From positions 1-64,000 of the forward strand of contig JAFUTI010000039.1 in assembly GCA_017471465.1 (NCBI GenBank): a stretch of 64,000 nucleotides of DNA. Direction: 5' to 3'. Source of the DNA: Prevotella sp. Lineage in GTDB: Bacteria > Bacteroidota > Bacteroidia > Bacteroidales > Bacteroidaceae. Made by a program: the position numbers and the translations under genes. Each line of letters begins with the position of its first letter. Position 1 is the first letter of the stretch. This document shows, piece after piece, positions 43,155 to 52,291 of this stretch. The notes beneath the pieces were generated by a model. It saw only the letters and a list, made by a program, of their open reading frames with translations, ran no database searches and was not told the origin of the DNA.

Positions 43155-45261
43155 CGTTTTTAGTATCTATTGTTTTTTTCGTTACCTTAAAGCACAGCAT
43201 CGTCAGGTCATCGTTGGGTTCGGCACCGTCGCGATGCTTCTCTACCTCCTCGCGCAGCATCTCCACCGTCTGTTGTGCATTCTCGAACGGACGTGTCTCG
43301 AGCAGCTCAAGCAGACGCTCGTCAGTAAACTGCTGCTGCTGGCGGTTCTCTGCCTCATTCAATCCGTCGGTATAGATAAACAGCGGCTGGTCCCTGACAC
43401 AGTCAATCTCTTCACCCTCATACTCCAGACCGGGCCACAGCCCGATAGGGGCATTGGGAATCATCTCAAGGAACCGGCAGCCGTCGTCGGCCAACAGCAC
43501 CGGCGGGTTATGTCCGGCATTACAGAAGCAGAGATGACCGTTAGTCAGGTCCACGAAGCCCAGGAACATGGTCACGAACATACCCTGTTCATTATCGGCT
43601 CCTAGCTCATCGTTCAGACGTGTGGCAATCTCGGCCGGCTGCATCTTCAGCTTGGCCAGCGTGTGGAACAGACGGGTGGCCTGAGCCATAAAGAGCGACG
43701 CGGGAACGCCCTTGCCGCTGACATCGCCTAAGCAGAAATACAGATAGTCGTCAAGGAGGAGGAAGTCGTAAAGGTCGCCGCCAACAGCCTTCGCCGGCGT
43801 CATCGAAGCATAGATGTCAAGGTCGGGACGGCTGGGGAACACACTGGGCACCATCGACATCTGGATGTCACGGGCAATACGCAGGTCGCTCTCTATACGC
43901 TCCTTGGCTGCGGTCGTCTCCTCCAGATTGTCGTAAGCCACCAGCAAGTCGTTATGGGTCTTCTCCAGTTTGTCGTGAGCCACCTTCAGCCGCTTGGCCG
44001 CCTTGATGCGGAACACCAGGAAGATGGCAAGTGCCAAAAGGACGACCGAAACCACCACGATGGTGAATGTGAACTGTGCACGCTCCTTCTCCATCTCTAT
44101 CTCGTTGACATGGAACAGCGTGTTCATCTCGCTCAGTTGGTTCTTGATGTCACTGGCATTGATGGAGTCGTTGATGACATACATCTCACGATACAGGCGG
44201 GCGGCCTCAGCATACAGTCCAAGCTTCTCGAGAATCTCTGCACGCTGCTGACGCACCATGATGAGCACCGACTTGTCGTCAGTTTCCTCCATCTGCTGCA
44301 TACGCCGTTTGTTCAAGGCCAGCGCCTCGATGTATTTGCCTTGTTTGAAACTCAGCTGGGCACGGTAGAACAGGTATTTCTGGCCGATGTAGTCGTCTTC
44401 CGAGACAAGGCGCTGGTGAACTTCGTCTAATGCCTCGGCAGCCTCGGAGAGTTCCTCCTTACCCAGAAAAGCCTGGGCTCGGGCCAGGTAGTAGTAAGAC
44501 CAATAGGTGGTCACCTGATAGCCGTCTTCCGACAGCTCTCCCTCACGCGATTTCAAGAAACGCTTCAGGAATCCGCTCCACTCGTCGGTCAGCCGTTCCA
44601 GCTTGTCATAGCTGTGCTGGTCGTTCAGCACGTCGGCATAGTTGGGATACACCTCAGTAATGACGGCTGGCAACAAGTCCATTTTCAATAGAATGTCAAG
44701 TCCCTTACGGTAGGCATCCACACACTCATCGAGACTGCCAAGCACCATATAGGCATTTCCCATGCCGATATAGGCCAGTCCCATGCCATAGTTATCGTGA
44801 AGCTGGGTAGCCTCCTCAAACATCGAATGTACTTCACGTAGTCCGATGTTTGCCTGGCCTGAGTAAATATAAGTGTTGCCCAAGTAGGCCCACATCTCGA
44901 AATAGCCTTTCCATATCTTGTGACGCTTCAGGAACCCCAAATCCTCTGGAACATGAGCATAGATGGAGTCGTTCATGTCGTTATTATAGAAGAAAGACGT
45001 CCTACACAGATAGACAAATCCCTCGTGGGCGACCTCATGCTGACGGCGTGCCTCACCCAACCAATCATAAAGCGCCTTCATCTGCTGATCTGTGTCATCA
45101 GTCATCAGGCTCAGGTTGTAAAGCCGCTCGTAGGCTGCCAGCCTCACCGTGTCCTGCAACTGGGGCAGTTTTTTGCGCAATTCAGCAGCCTCGTCAGCGA
45201 AGGCGCTGACGACTCCTACCAAAAGGGAAACGACGACCAAGGCCAGCTTTCTACTCATCAT
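43138..45261 (-). CDS. SpoIIE/RsbU-type PP2C phosphatase with periplasmic TPR sensor
   Basis: 707 residues: a signal peptide or first helix (LALVVVSLLVGVVSAFA), a TPR-like periplasmic domain (25-370), a membrane helix (about 393-415), a coiled coil (420-470), then the PP2C-like domain. Catalytic segments are AVGGDLYDFLLLDD, FCLGDVSGKGVPASLFMAQ, FCNAGHNPPVLL, IYTDGLNEAEN and PNDDLTMLCF, so the metal-binding Asp set is intact. It would dephosphorylate the STAS protein in response to an envelope signal sensed by the TPR part. First gene of the run, with a TATCTTTG box at 45308-45301. Confidence 0.9.
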   Translation of the reverse strand: MMSRKLALVVVSLLVGVVSAFADEAAELRKKLPQLQDTVRLAAYERLYNLSLMTDDTDQQMKALYDWLGEARRQHEVAHEGFVYLCRTSFFYNNDMNDSIYAHVPEDLGFLKRHKIWKGYFEMWAYLGNTYIYSGQANIGLREVHSMFEEATQLHDNYGMGLAYIGMGNAYMVLGSLDECVDAYRKGLDILLKMDLLPAVITEVYPNYADVLNDQHSYDKLERLTDEWSGFLKRFLKSREGELSEDGYQVTTYWSYYYLARAQAFLGKEELSEAAEALDEVHQRLVSEDDYIGQKYLFYRAQLSFKQGKYIEALALNKRRMQQMEETDDKSVLIMVRQQRAEILEKLGLYAEAARLYREMYVINDSINASDIKNQLSEMNTLFHVNEIEMEKERAQFTFTIVVVSVVLLALAIFLVFRIKAAKRLKVAHDKLEKTHNDLLVAYDNLEETTAAKERIESDLRIARDIQMSMVPSVFPSRPDLDIYASMTPAKAVGGDLYDFLLLDDYLYFCLGDVSGKGVPASLFMAQATRLFHTLAKLKMQPAEIATRLNDELGADNEQGMFVTMFLGFVDLTNGHLCFCNAGHNPPVLLADDGCRFLEMIPNAPIGLWPGLEYEGEEIDCVRDQPLFIYTDGLNEAENRQQQQFTDERLLELLETRPFENAQQTVEMLREEVEKHRDGAEPNDDLTMLCFKVTKKTIDTKNDEKGD

Positions 45262-45300
45262 TTTTGGAAAAAGAGTGTAGTTTTATCACTTTTTAGGCCA

Positions 45301-45308
45301 CAAAGATA
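45301..45308 (-). promoter_or_regulatory. Promoter -7 box of the phosphatase-led operon
   Basis: TATCTTTG then TGG, 40 bases before the ATG at 45261. A second promoter for the surface genes was not seen in the short gaps downstream. Confidence 0.55.
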
Positions 45309-45402
45309 CAAATATTTCTTCAAACAGCCATCATAATTCGAAATATTTTACGCTTTAGCCTAATTATTTATCTGCGAAAGCCCGATTCTCAATTATTTTC
45401 AC

Positions 45403-45410
45403 TATCTTTG
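45403..45410 (+). promoter_or_regulatory. Promoter -7 box of the AICAR transformylase gene
   Basis: TATCTTTG then CACC, 27 bases before the ATG at 45437. The 175-base divergent region 45262-45436 otherwise shows nothing. Confidence 0.6.
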
Positions 45411-45436
45411 CACCCTGCAACAAAATATTTTCAAGA

Positions 45437-46624
45437 ATGAAAGAATTAGCACTCAAGTACGGATGTAATCCCAACCAGAAGCCCTCGCGCATCTTTATGC
45501 AGGAGGGCGAGTTGCCCATCGAAGTCATTAACGGCCGTCCGGGCTACATCAACTTCCTCGACGCCTTCAACGCCTGGCAGCTGGTCAGCGAGCTGAAAGC
45601 CGCCACGGGCCTGCCCGCCGCCGCGTCGTTCAAGCACGTCAGCCCCGCCGGCGCTGCCATCGGTCTGCCCTTGAGCGACACACTGAAGAAGATCTATTTC
45701 GTCGACGACATCAAGGGTCTCGACGACAGTCCCATCGCCTGTGCTTATGCCCGTGCCCGCGGTGCCGACCGCATGTCGAGCTATGGCGACTTCGTGGCCC
45801 TGAGCGACACCTGCGACGCCACGACGGCCCTGCTGCTGAAGCGCGAGGTGAGCGACGGCGTCATCGCCCCCGACTTCACCCCCGAGGCTATCGAGATACT
45901 GAAGGACAAACGCAAGGGTACGTACAACGTCATCAAGATGGACCCGACGTACAAGCCCGCCCCTGTTGAGACGAAGCAGGTGTTTGGCGTGACCTTCGAA
46001 CAGGGACGTAACGAGATACGTCTCGACGACCCTGCACTGTTTGAGAATATCCCCACGCAGAACAAGACGTTTACCGCCGAGGCCAAACGCGACCTGATCA
46101 TCGCCCTCATCACGCTGAAGTATACGCAGTCGAACTCCGTCTGCTACGTCAAGGACGGACAGGCCATCGGCATCGGTGCCGGACAGCAGAGCCGCATCCA
46201 CTGTACACGTCTGGCAGGCAACAAGGCCGACATCTGGTGGCTGCGTCAGCATCCGAAGGTACTGGCACTGCCCTTCAAGGAGGGTATCCGTCGTGCCGAC
46301 CGCGACAACACCATCGACGTCTACATCTCAGAGGATGAGCACGACGACGTGCTGCGCGACGGCGCCTGGCAGCAGTTCTTCACGGAGCAGCCTGCCGTGC
46401 TGACCTTGGAAGAGAAAAAAGCCTGGATTGCACAGAACACGAAGGTAGCACTGGGCTCAGACGCCTTCTTCCCCTTCGGCGACAACATCGAGCGTGCCCA
46501 CAAGAGCGGCGTCGAGTTCATTGCCCAGGCCGGCGGCAGCGTGCGCGATGACCATGTCATCATGACCTGCGACAAGTACGGTATCGCCATGACGTTCACC
46601 GGTGTACGCTTATTCCACCATTGA
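45437..46624 (+). CDS. purH: AICAR transformylase (C-terminal half of PurH as a separate protein)
   Basis: 395 residues corresponding to the AICARFT domain only: ALKYGCNPNQKPSRIFM, PGYINFLDAFNAWQLV, the catalytic KHVSPAGAAIG (Lys-His pair), ALSDTCDATTALLLKREVSD, YTQSNSVCYVKDGQAIGIGAGQQSR, and GDNIERAHKSGVEFIAQAGGSVRDD. It formylates AICAR with 10-formyl-THF to FAICAR. The cyclohydrolase domain is at 12372-12968. Length and clean start (own promoter) show a true stand-alone gene, not a fragment. Confidence 0.93.
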   Translation: MKELALKYGCNPNQKPSRIFMQEGELPIEVINGRPGYINFLDAFNAWQLVSELKAATGLPAAASFKHVSPAGAAIGLPLSDTLKKIYFVDDIKGLDDSPIACAYARARGADRMSSYGDFVALSDTCDATTALLLKREVSDGVIAPDFTPEAIEILKDKRKGTYNVIKMDPTYKPAPVETKQVFGVTFEQGRNEIRLDDPALFENIPTQNKTFTAEAKRDLIIALITLKYTQSNSVCYVKDGQAIGIGAGQQSRIHCTRLAGNKADIWWLRQHPKVLALPFKEGIRRADRDNTIDVYISEDEHDDVLRDGAWQQFFTEQPAVLTLEEKKAWIAQNTKVALGSDAFFPFGDNIERAHKSGVEFIAQAGGSVRDDHVIMTCDKYGIAMTFTGVRLFHH

Positions 46625-46626
46625 TT

Positions 46627-46827
46627 ATGACAGGAGAAGACGATTTCCAGAAGATACTCGAGAGTGGCATCTCGTTCGGTCGCGGCGGTGAACGCCGCGA
46701 CCCTAACGAGGGTAAGGTGAAGACTAAAGCCAAGAAGAAGAAATACATCACCGGGGCCCACGGCTCAGGCTCGGCCCGTCAGAAGGCCAAGTACCGCGAA
46801 CAGCGTGCCAACCGGAGACACAGATAG
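46627..46827 (+). CDS. Small basic protein, 66 aa
   Basis: Starts 2 bases after the transformylase stop at ATG 46627 (MTGEDDFQKILESGISFGRG). An acidic N-terminus leads into a long Lys/Arg-rich, Gly/Ser-containing, probably disordered part (KTKAKKKKYITGAHGSGSAR) ending NRRHR. The charge and size are those of a nucleic-acid- or ribosome-associated protein, but no domain is recognised. Its tight coupling to the upstream gene supports translation. Confidence 0.6.
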   Translation: MTGEDDFQKILESGISFGRGGERRDPNEGKVKTKAKKKKYITGAHGSGSARQKAKYREQRANRRHR

Positions 46828-46900
46828 GGAAAAATCAGCTTTTATAGTCCTACGACAAAAATCAAAGTCTTTTCTTTATCCAACTAATTATTCTTTTTCG

Positions 46901-46908
46901 TACCTTTG
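46901..46908 (+). promoter_or_regulatory. Promoter -7 box before the secreted-protein gene at 46944
   Basis: TACCTTTG then CAGCC, 35 bases before the ATG. No TTTG at -33. Confidence 0.55.
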
Positions 46909-46943
46909 CAGCCGAAAACTATTACATAACTAAACACTATCTT

Positions 46944-49517
46944 ATGAAGAAATTTTTTACTTTAACCATTATGGCTCTGCTCATGGCAGTGGGGGCCAAC
47001 GCACAAGAGAAAAAGACTTGGGACTTCAGTAAGGGATGGAGCGATGAGACCATTGCCAATTTGACGGCAGGCTCGGAATGGACCCTTGAAGGAACTTCAT
47101 GGAAAGAGACAGGAAAATTCGGATCTGGCGGCTTTGTTGCCAATGGCAAGCCAATCAAGGAATTGGAAGGTCTGGAACGTAGTTCGGCAGGACTCTCGGG
47201 TTCCAACAATTACCTTCTGACTCCTACAACCTTCCGTTTGAACAGGGCAAAGCAGGAATTGAAATTCCCCAGCCTTAAGAATGGTCAGAAGTTGACTGTC
47301 GTTGGACGTTCTGCCAATGGCACGGCCCCAAACCGTGGCGTCTTGCCAATGTATGATTACATGGTGCGTGTTGATGATGACCCGACGAACGAGATCATGC
47401 TGGGTGGTAACGTCGAAGGCTCTAAGGGAACCTATACCTTCATCTACGAGATTCGTACTAATGAAGCAGGGGAAGTGCCCGTAGGCATTAAGATGAACAG
47501 TGCATCTGGCGGCATCGACTTCACGCTGTTTATGATTGACGAAGGCGACGAGATTAAGACTGCCAATGTAGCCTATCTCTATAATGGCACAGAGGACGTG
47601 GTGCTGAATTACCTGAATGCTCGCGAATACACCAAGACGACTCCCGTCAATGTCACCACGGCAACCGTTACTGCCGACGAGCTGCGAGGCTATGACGTGG
47701 TCGTTGTCGGTGCCAGCGTACCTGCTGACAACGCTGCAGTTGCCGCTGTCAAGGAAGCCATGCCCTGGACTCCTGTGCTCAATCTCAACGGCAACCTCTA
47801 TGCCGCATGGGGATATGGAGAGGCTGTCGGCAGCCTTGGCTACGTAAAAATCAAGTCAACCAAGAATGTCCTTTTCAGCGGTGTGGAATACACTGCTGCC
47901 GACGAAGGCAATGTGCTGGTACTCGCAAACACGTCTGAAGACGTTGAGGCACAAGCTGTTAACTTAGGCGAATACTTTGCCGGCGACGAAATCCTGGGAA
48001 CCACACTGGACGAAGAGGCTACTACCTTTATCCACACTCACAACATCAAGCACAACGGCTACCTCTATCTGCCTTATGTAGACAACTATAGCGATGCTGC
48101 CCTGCAGGCACTCAACAACGCCATCACCATGCTGTTCGAGTCAAAGAGCGACATCACGGCCGCTCCCGCTCCCAGCATCTCTCAGGAGTTCAAGGACCAG
48201 GCGACCATCGTCACGTTAACACCGGGCCGCACACTTCCGAAGACTCAGATTTACTATACGACCGACGGTTCCGCCCCGACCTTGGAAGCCGCAACGTTGT
48301 ATACCGAACCGTTCACGCTGACAGCCACCGGCACCGTCAAGGCTATTGCCATTGCTGAGGGCTACACCGTCAGCGATGCTGCATCGGCTGACATTGCTAT
48401 CTACTCACAGCCAAAAACGCCATCTATCAGCTATGAGCAGGAAGACGGCAAGACCACTATCACACTGGCCTGCGAGACGCCGGATGCACAGATATGGTAT
48501 AACTTCGAGACCACGGCAAGCACCGACACTACCAAGTCGTCAAAATACACGGAGCCCTTTGTCATCACCATGCCCCAGAACGTCAACGTATTTGCCGTTG
48601 CCGGAGAAACCGTATGGTCAGAGATTGCCTCACAGCGCATCCTGGTTAAGAACCCACGCGTCGTCATCGACGTAGCTGCCCACTTCTCTGCTCCCGCATG
48701 GGATGGTATCGGTAACGGCAGTGGTCTTTTCACGGGCGCTAAGAACGCAACATCAATGTACGTGGAAGGTACAGGTGAGCAGCAGACAGTCAACGACCCT
48801 GAGACAGGTGACGAGAAAACCATCTGGGTTAACCAGGAGGAAGTGGAGTACGAGACCAAAGACGAGCCGGGTGAGAATCCTCAGTGGACCGTCATGACCA
48901 AGGGCCAGGCAGTACTCTGGCAGAACAATGGTGCCAGCACTGACAAAATTGGTACCGACTATGGTGGATACTATCCGGAAACTTCTGCAGACATCAGCAG
49001 CACTTTTGCTGCAACAAAGAACGACATTCAGTTCTCCAAGACTTATAGCGGCGAACATGCCAATGCAGCCATCCAGTCGAAGAACAGATATCAAGCACCA
49101 CTGGACGTCATCGTACTGGCCAACATGCAGGGAGGTCCACTGCTGGCACAGGTATCTGCCGACGGCGAGAACTGGACAACTATCGGCGACGAAATTGCTA
49201 AGACAGGATGGACTCGTATGTGGAAGATGTACACCCGTAGTTACAACGGCACTGATGAAGTTTATGTCCGCGTAACACAACAGACAGGTGACGCATCGGC
49301 CAAGATCTTCGACATCTACATTGCCAACCAGGGCGAGCAGTCGCTGGCTCTGCTGCAGCAACTGAACGAAGAGTTGACGGGCATAGCCGACGTGAAGCAG
49401 GCTGTCAACGTTGCTGAGGGTATCTACAATCTTAGCGGTATGCGCCAGAATGGTCTGAAGACCGGCTTGAACATCGTCGTCAAGGACGGTGTCGTACGCA
49501 AGATTATCGTCAAGTAA
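46944..49517 (+). CDS. Large secreted protein with chitobiase-type C-domain repeat and sorting tail
   Basis: 857 residues; signal peptide (MKKFFTLTIMALLMAVGANA-QEK). An N-terminal beta domain (WDFSKGWSDETIANLTAGS) is followed by a Rossmann-like middle segment (about 200-400: VAYLYNGTEDVVLNYLN, DELRGYDVVVVGASV). CHB_HEX_C-type units follow (about 410-560: IYYTTDGSAPTLEAATLYTE), then a beta-sandwich (600-820) and the shared tail (YNLSGMRQNGLKTGLNIVV, KIIVK). It is paralogous to the next gene. No catalytic site is recognised. The pectin lyase two genes on suggests a role in polysaccharide or plant-material binding. Confidence 0.75.
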   Translation: MKKFFTLTIMALLMAVGANAQEKKTWDFSKGWSDETIANLTAGSEWTLEGTSWKETGKFGSGGFVANGKPIKELEGLERSSAGLSGSNNYLLTPTTFRLNRAKQELKFPSLKNGQKLTVVGRSANGTAPNRGVLPMYDYMVRVDDDPTNEIMLGGNVEGSKGTYTFIYEIRTNEAGEVPVGIKMNSASGGIDFTLFMIDEGDEIKTANVAYLYNGTEDVVLNYLNAREYTKTTPVNVTTATVTADELRGYDVVVVGASVPADNAAVAAVKEAMPWTPVLNLNGNLYAAWGYGEAVGSLGYVKIKSTKNVLFSGVEYTAADEGNVLVLANTSEDVEAQAVNLGEYFAGDEILGTTLDEEATTFIHTHNIKHNGYLYLPYVDNYSDAALQALNNAITMLFESKSDITAAPAPSISQEFKDQATIVTLTPGRTLPKTQIYYTTDGSAPTLEAATLYTEPFTLTATGTVKAIAIAEGYTVSDAASADIAIYSQPKTPSISYEQEDGKTTITLACETPDAQIWYNFETTASTDTTKSSKYTEPFVITMPQNVNVFAVAGETVWSEIASQRILVKNPRVVIDVAAHFSAPAWDGIGNGSGLFTGAKNATSMYVEGTGEQQTVNDPETGDEKTIWVNQEEVEYETKDEPGENPQWTVMTKGQAVLWQNNGASTDKIGTDYGGYYPETSADISSTFAATKNDIQFSKTYSGEHANAAIQSKNRYQAPLDVIVLANMQGGPLLAQVSADGENWTTIGDEIAKTGWTRMWKMYTRSYNGTDEVYVRVTQQTGDASAKIFDIYIANQGEQSLALLQQLNEELTGIADVKQAVNVAEGIYNLSGMRQNGLKTGLNIVVKDGVVRKIIVK

Positions 49518-49540
49518 CCCCTATATTTATAAAAGAGGTG

Positions 49541-49580
49541 AAAAAAGTCGGGGTTCCTTTGGGGAGTCCGACTTTTTTTT
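49541..49580 (+). terminator. Terminator between the two paralogous secreted-protein genes
   Basis: AAAAAAGTCGG and CCGACTTTTTT form an 11-bp stem with an internal GG-rich loop, ending in a T-run. Confidence 0.8.
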
Positions 49581-49589
49581 GTACTTTTG
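49558..49589 (+). promoter_or_regulatory. Promoter before the gene at 49627
   Basis: TTTG (49558-49561), 20 bases, TACTTTTG (49582-49589). Its -33 box lies inside the loop of the preceding terminator. Confidence 0.65.
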
Positions 49590-49626
49590 CACACAAACAA
49601 CTATTTAGCAACTAAAACTATATTTT

Positions 49627-52290
49627 ATGAAAAGATTTTTTACCCTGAGTGTTGTGGCACTGCTCCTCTCAATGTTTGGAGCTGATGCCCAGAACTATCG
49701 CAAATGGGACTTCACCTCGTGGAGTTCAACAACCATTGCCAATCTGCAAGCCGAAGATGCCGCTGGCGGCGTCAGCGGTGCCGGATGGTCGAGTACAGAA
49801 AAAGCTGACGGCACTAACCCACAGCCCAACAAATGCTACTGGTCTTACAAAGAAGCTAACGTTGTCAACGGCGCTCTGTCAGCCAACGGTGCTTCTATTG
49901 CCGAGACCGATGGTCTGGTTTTCAATCCCTCTTATGCTGTAAAGCGCAATTTAGCCATTGCTGTGGACTACCCATCGACATCTTTGGGCGATTATGCCGG
50001 TTCGCAGTACCTGTGGCTGGGTGGTGGCAATGCCAAGTCGGCCTCTGCCCGTATTGTGTGTTTCACCATCCCCAAGGTTAAGATCGGACAAAAGATAACC
50101 ATGGTTGTTGAATCGCACAAACCCACTGACGCCCGCGGTGTGGCACTCTATGTAGGTAGCGCTACCGACGATGCCAACCAGATTGGCGAGGCGTTTAAGC
50201 CTACCACCCAAGACACCTACACCTGGGAGAACTGGACGGTGCCCGAAGGGGCTGCCACTAACGATGACGGTACGATCGACATTTTGGTCGTCAACACCCA
50301 CGGCTGCCACATCTACAGCATCGAAGTAGGCACTGCCGACCAGAAGTCGAAGATTGCCTATCTGTATCAGGGAGAGGCTGATGCCACGAAAGCCGTGGCC
50401 GAAGGCATCGGTAACTACGAGGTAGAGGCTATTGACATCGCAGCCGCCACGAAGACGTCCACCGAACTACAGGAGTATGATGCCGTCGTCATTGCCTCTA
50501 ATGTCAACAGCGCCGAATATGCCGCCGAGCTTAAGAAAGCCTTGGGCTGGACACCTATCGTCAACACCAGCGCCGCACTGTACGAGCTATGGGGACTGGG
50601 CACGGCCACCAAGTCGACAGAATCTATCATCTTTGCCAAGAAGAAGAACAGCACCATCTTTGCAGGCGCTACGCAGGAAGACCCGGAATCCGGTATCAGC
50701 TACGTGGAACTCGAAGGTGACGTCTATGGTATTCAAGACTTTGGTGAATATTTCGCCAATGACGACACGCTGGGTGTCGACGTCAGCGAGACACTGGTTA
50801 CCACCCACATCCACAATGCGGGTCACAACACCTACATCTACATTCCTGCCGGCAATGCCCAACTGACAGCCAACGCCATCAAGACAGCTGTCAATTCCAA
50901 GGCGAAGGTGTCGGCTGCTCCGAAGCCAGTCATCAGTCTGGAATATAAAGACCAGAACACTAACGTGACCATCACCAGCAGCGTGCCCTCCGCAGAGATA
51001 TTCTACACCACCGACGGCACGACGCCCACGGAGAGCAGCACACCGTACACAGGAACCTTCAACGTGACGTCTGAACTCACCGTCAAGGCTGTTGCCAAGG
51101 GCGACGGCTACACACTGAGTGAGGTGGCCGAGAAGGCTGTCGACCTGAAGAGCCAGGTCACTGCTCCCGTCATCAGCACAGAGCAGACCGACGGTCAGAC
51201 CATCGTCACCATTACCGGCGATGGCGACCTCTGGTACAACTACACCAATACTTCCGACACGGTGAAGTCGACCAAATACACAGAACCCTTCGTGATAAAG
51301 ATTCCTCGCACGCTCTATGCTTTCACAACCGCTGAGGGTAAGGTTCCTTCAGAGACCGCATCGGCCAGCATCAGCATCAGCAACTTCCAGCCACGCATCG
51401 ACATACTAGCTCACATGGACGCCAATTCTGCAGAATACAATGGCGGCAGTACCTCTACTGCCTACTACTTCTCGTGGGGCAAGAACAAGAGTGGAGAGAA
51501 CGGCTATCCCTACTACAACGTAAACGGCGAAGTGACCGAGGAGACCGTCGTTGATCCTGAGACGGGCGACGAGAATGTCGTCAGGACCTACAAGGAGTTG
51601 AATCCCGAAGAGTCAAAGGACTTCGAGAATGGCTGGATGGTACGCTCCCGCGGCCAGCTCACTATCTGGGAGAACGAGAATACAGGTAGCAGCTATGGCA
51701 ACACCAGAGGCTACAACTTCGCTACGGTGAACGACGAGAATCCGTACTTCCCCGCTACTAGATGCTATATCAATCTGGCCGACAAGAACACGCTGCCCTC
51801 TGACGCTACGTTCCCCTACAACAGCTACATCGTCAGTACCAAGAAGTTCCAGGGGCCGTTCGACATCGTCGTCAACATGGCCAGCATCACCAAGCCGGAA
51901 AATGCGTCGAAGCACCAGGTGGTACTGCAGGTGGCTACCGACGGCAACGTGTGGGAGAGCGGCTGGCAGACTGTCGGCGACACAATCGTCGTTGACAACA
52001 GTGCCCGCCTGACCCACAACATCACGCGCAGCTACGAGAGCAGTGACGAGGTGTACGTCCGCGCCTACCTCTGCGGCGATAACTCCAAGGTGGGCTTCTA
52101 CGACATCTACATCGCCAACTATGGTGAGAAGTCGCAAGAACTCATTACTGGCATCACAGAGCAGAAGGCTGCCTCTGTCCAGAAGACAGCTGCTGTCTAC
52201 AACCTCAATGGCGTCCGTCAGCAGGGTATGAAGCGTGGCCTGAACATCGTTGTCGAGGACGGCGTAGCAAAGAAAGTCATAATTAAATAA
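49627..52290 (+). CDS. Large secreted protein, paralogue of the preceding one
   Basis: 887 residues with signal peptide (ends MFGADA-QNY) and the same domain order as 46944-49517: YRKWDFTSWSSTTIANLQA, an additional sandwich domain (about 90-240), KIAYLYQGEADATK, CHB_HEX_C-type units (IFYTTDGTTPTESSTPYTG), a YSWGKNKSGENG-like beta domain, and the tail VYNLNGVRQQGMKRGLNIVV with KKVIIK. Both copies read VYVR and DIYIANxGE(K/Q)S before the tail. The PL11 gene starts 1 base after its stop, so it is co-transcribed with this copy. No catalytic residues recognised. Confidence 0.75.
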   Translation: MKRFFTLSVVALLLSMFGADAQNYRKWDFTSWSSTTIANLQAEDAAGGVSGAGWSSTEKADGTNPQPNKCYWSYKEANVVNGALSANGASIAETDGLVFNPSYAVKRNLAIAVDYPSTSLGDYAGSQYLWLGGGNAKSASARIVCFTIPKVKIGQKITMVVESHKPTDARGVALYVGSATDDANQIGEAFKPTTQDTYTWENWTVPEGAATNDDGTIDILVVNTHGCHIYSIEVGTADQKSKIAYLYQGEADATKAVAEGIGNYEVEAIDIAAATKTSTELQEYDAVVIASNVNSAEYAAELKKALGWTPIVNTSAALYELWGLGTATKSTESIIFAKKKNSTIFAGATQEDPESGISYVELEGDVYGIQDFGEYFANDDTLGVDVSETLVTTHIHNAGHNTYIYIPAGNAQLTANAIKTAVNSKAKVSAAPKPVISLEYKDQNTNVTITSSVPSAEIFYTTDGTTPTESSTPYTGTFNVTSELTVKAVAKGDGYTLSEVAEKAVDLKSQVTAPVISTEQTDGQTIVTITGDGDLWYNYTNTSDTVKSTKYTEPFVIKIPRTLYAFTTAEGKVPSETASASISISNFQPRIDILAHMDANSAEYNGGSTSTAYYFSWGKNKSGENGYPYYNVNGEVTEETVVDPETGDENVVRTYKELNPEESKDFENGWMVRSRGQLTIWENENTGSSYGNTRGYNFATVNDENPYFPATRCYINLADKNTLPSDATFPYNSYIVSTKKFQGPFDIVVNMASITKPENASKHQVVLQVATDGNVWESGWQTVGDTIVVDNSARLTHNITRSYESSDEVYVRAYLCGDNSKVGFYDIYIANYGEKSQELITGITEQKAASVQKTAAVYNLNGVRQQGMKRGLNIVVEDGVAKKVIIK

Positions 52291-52291
52291 T

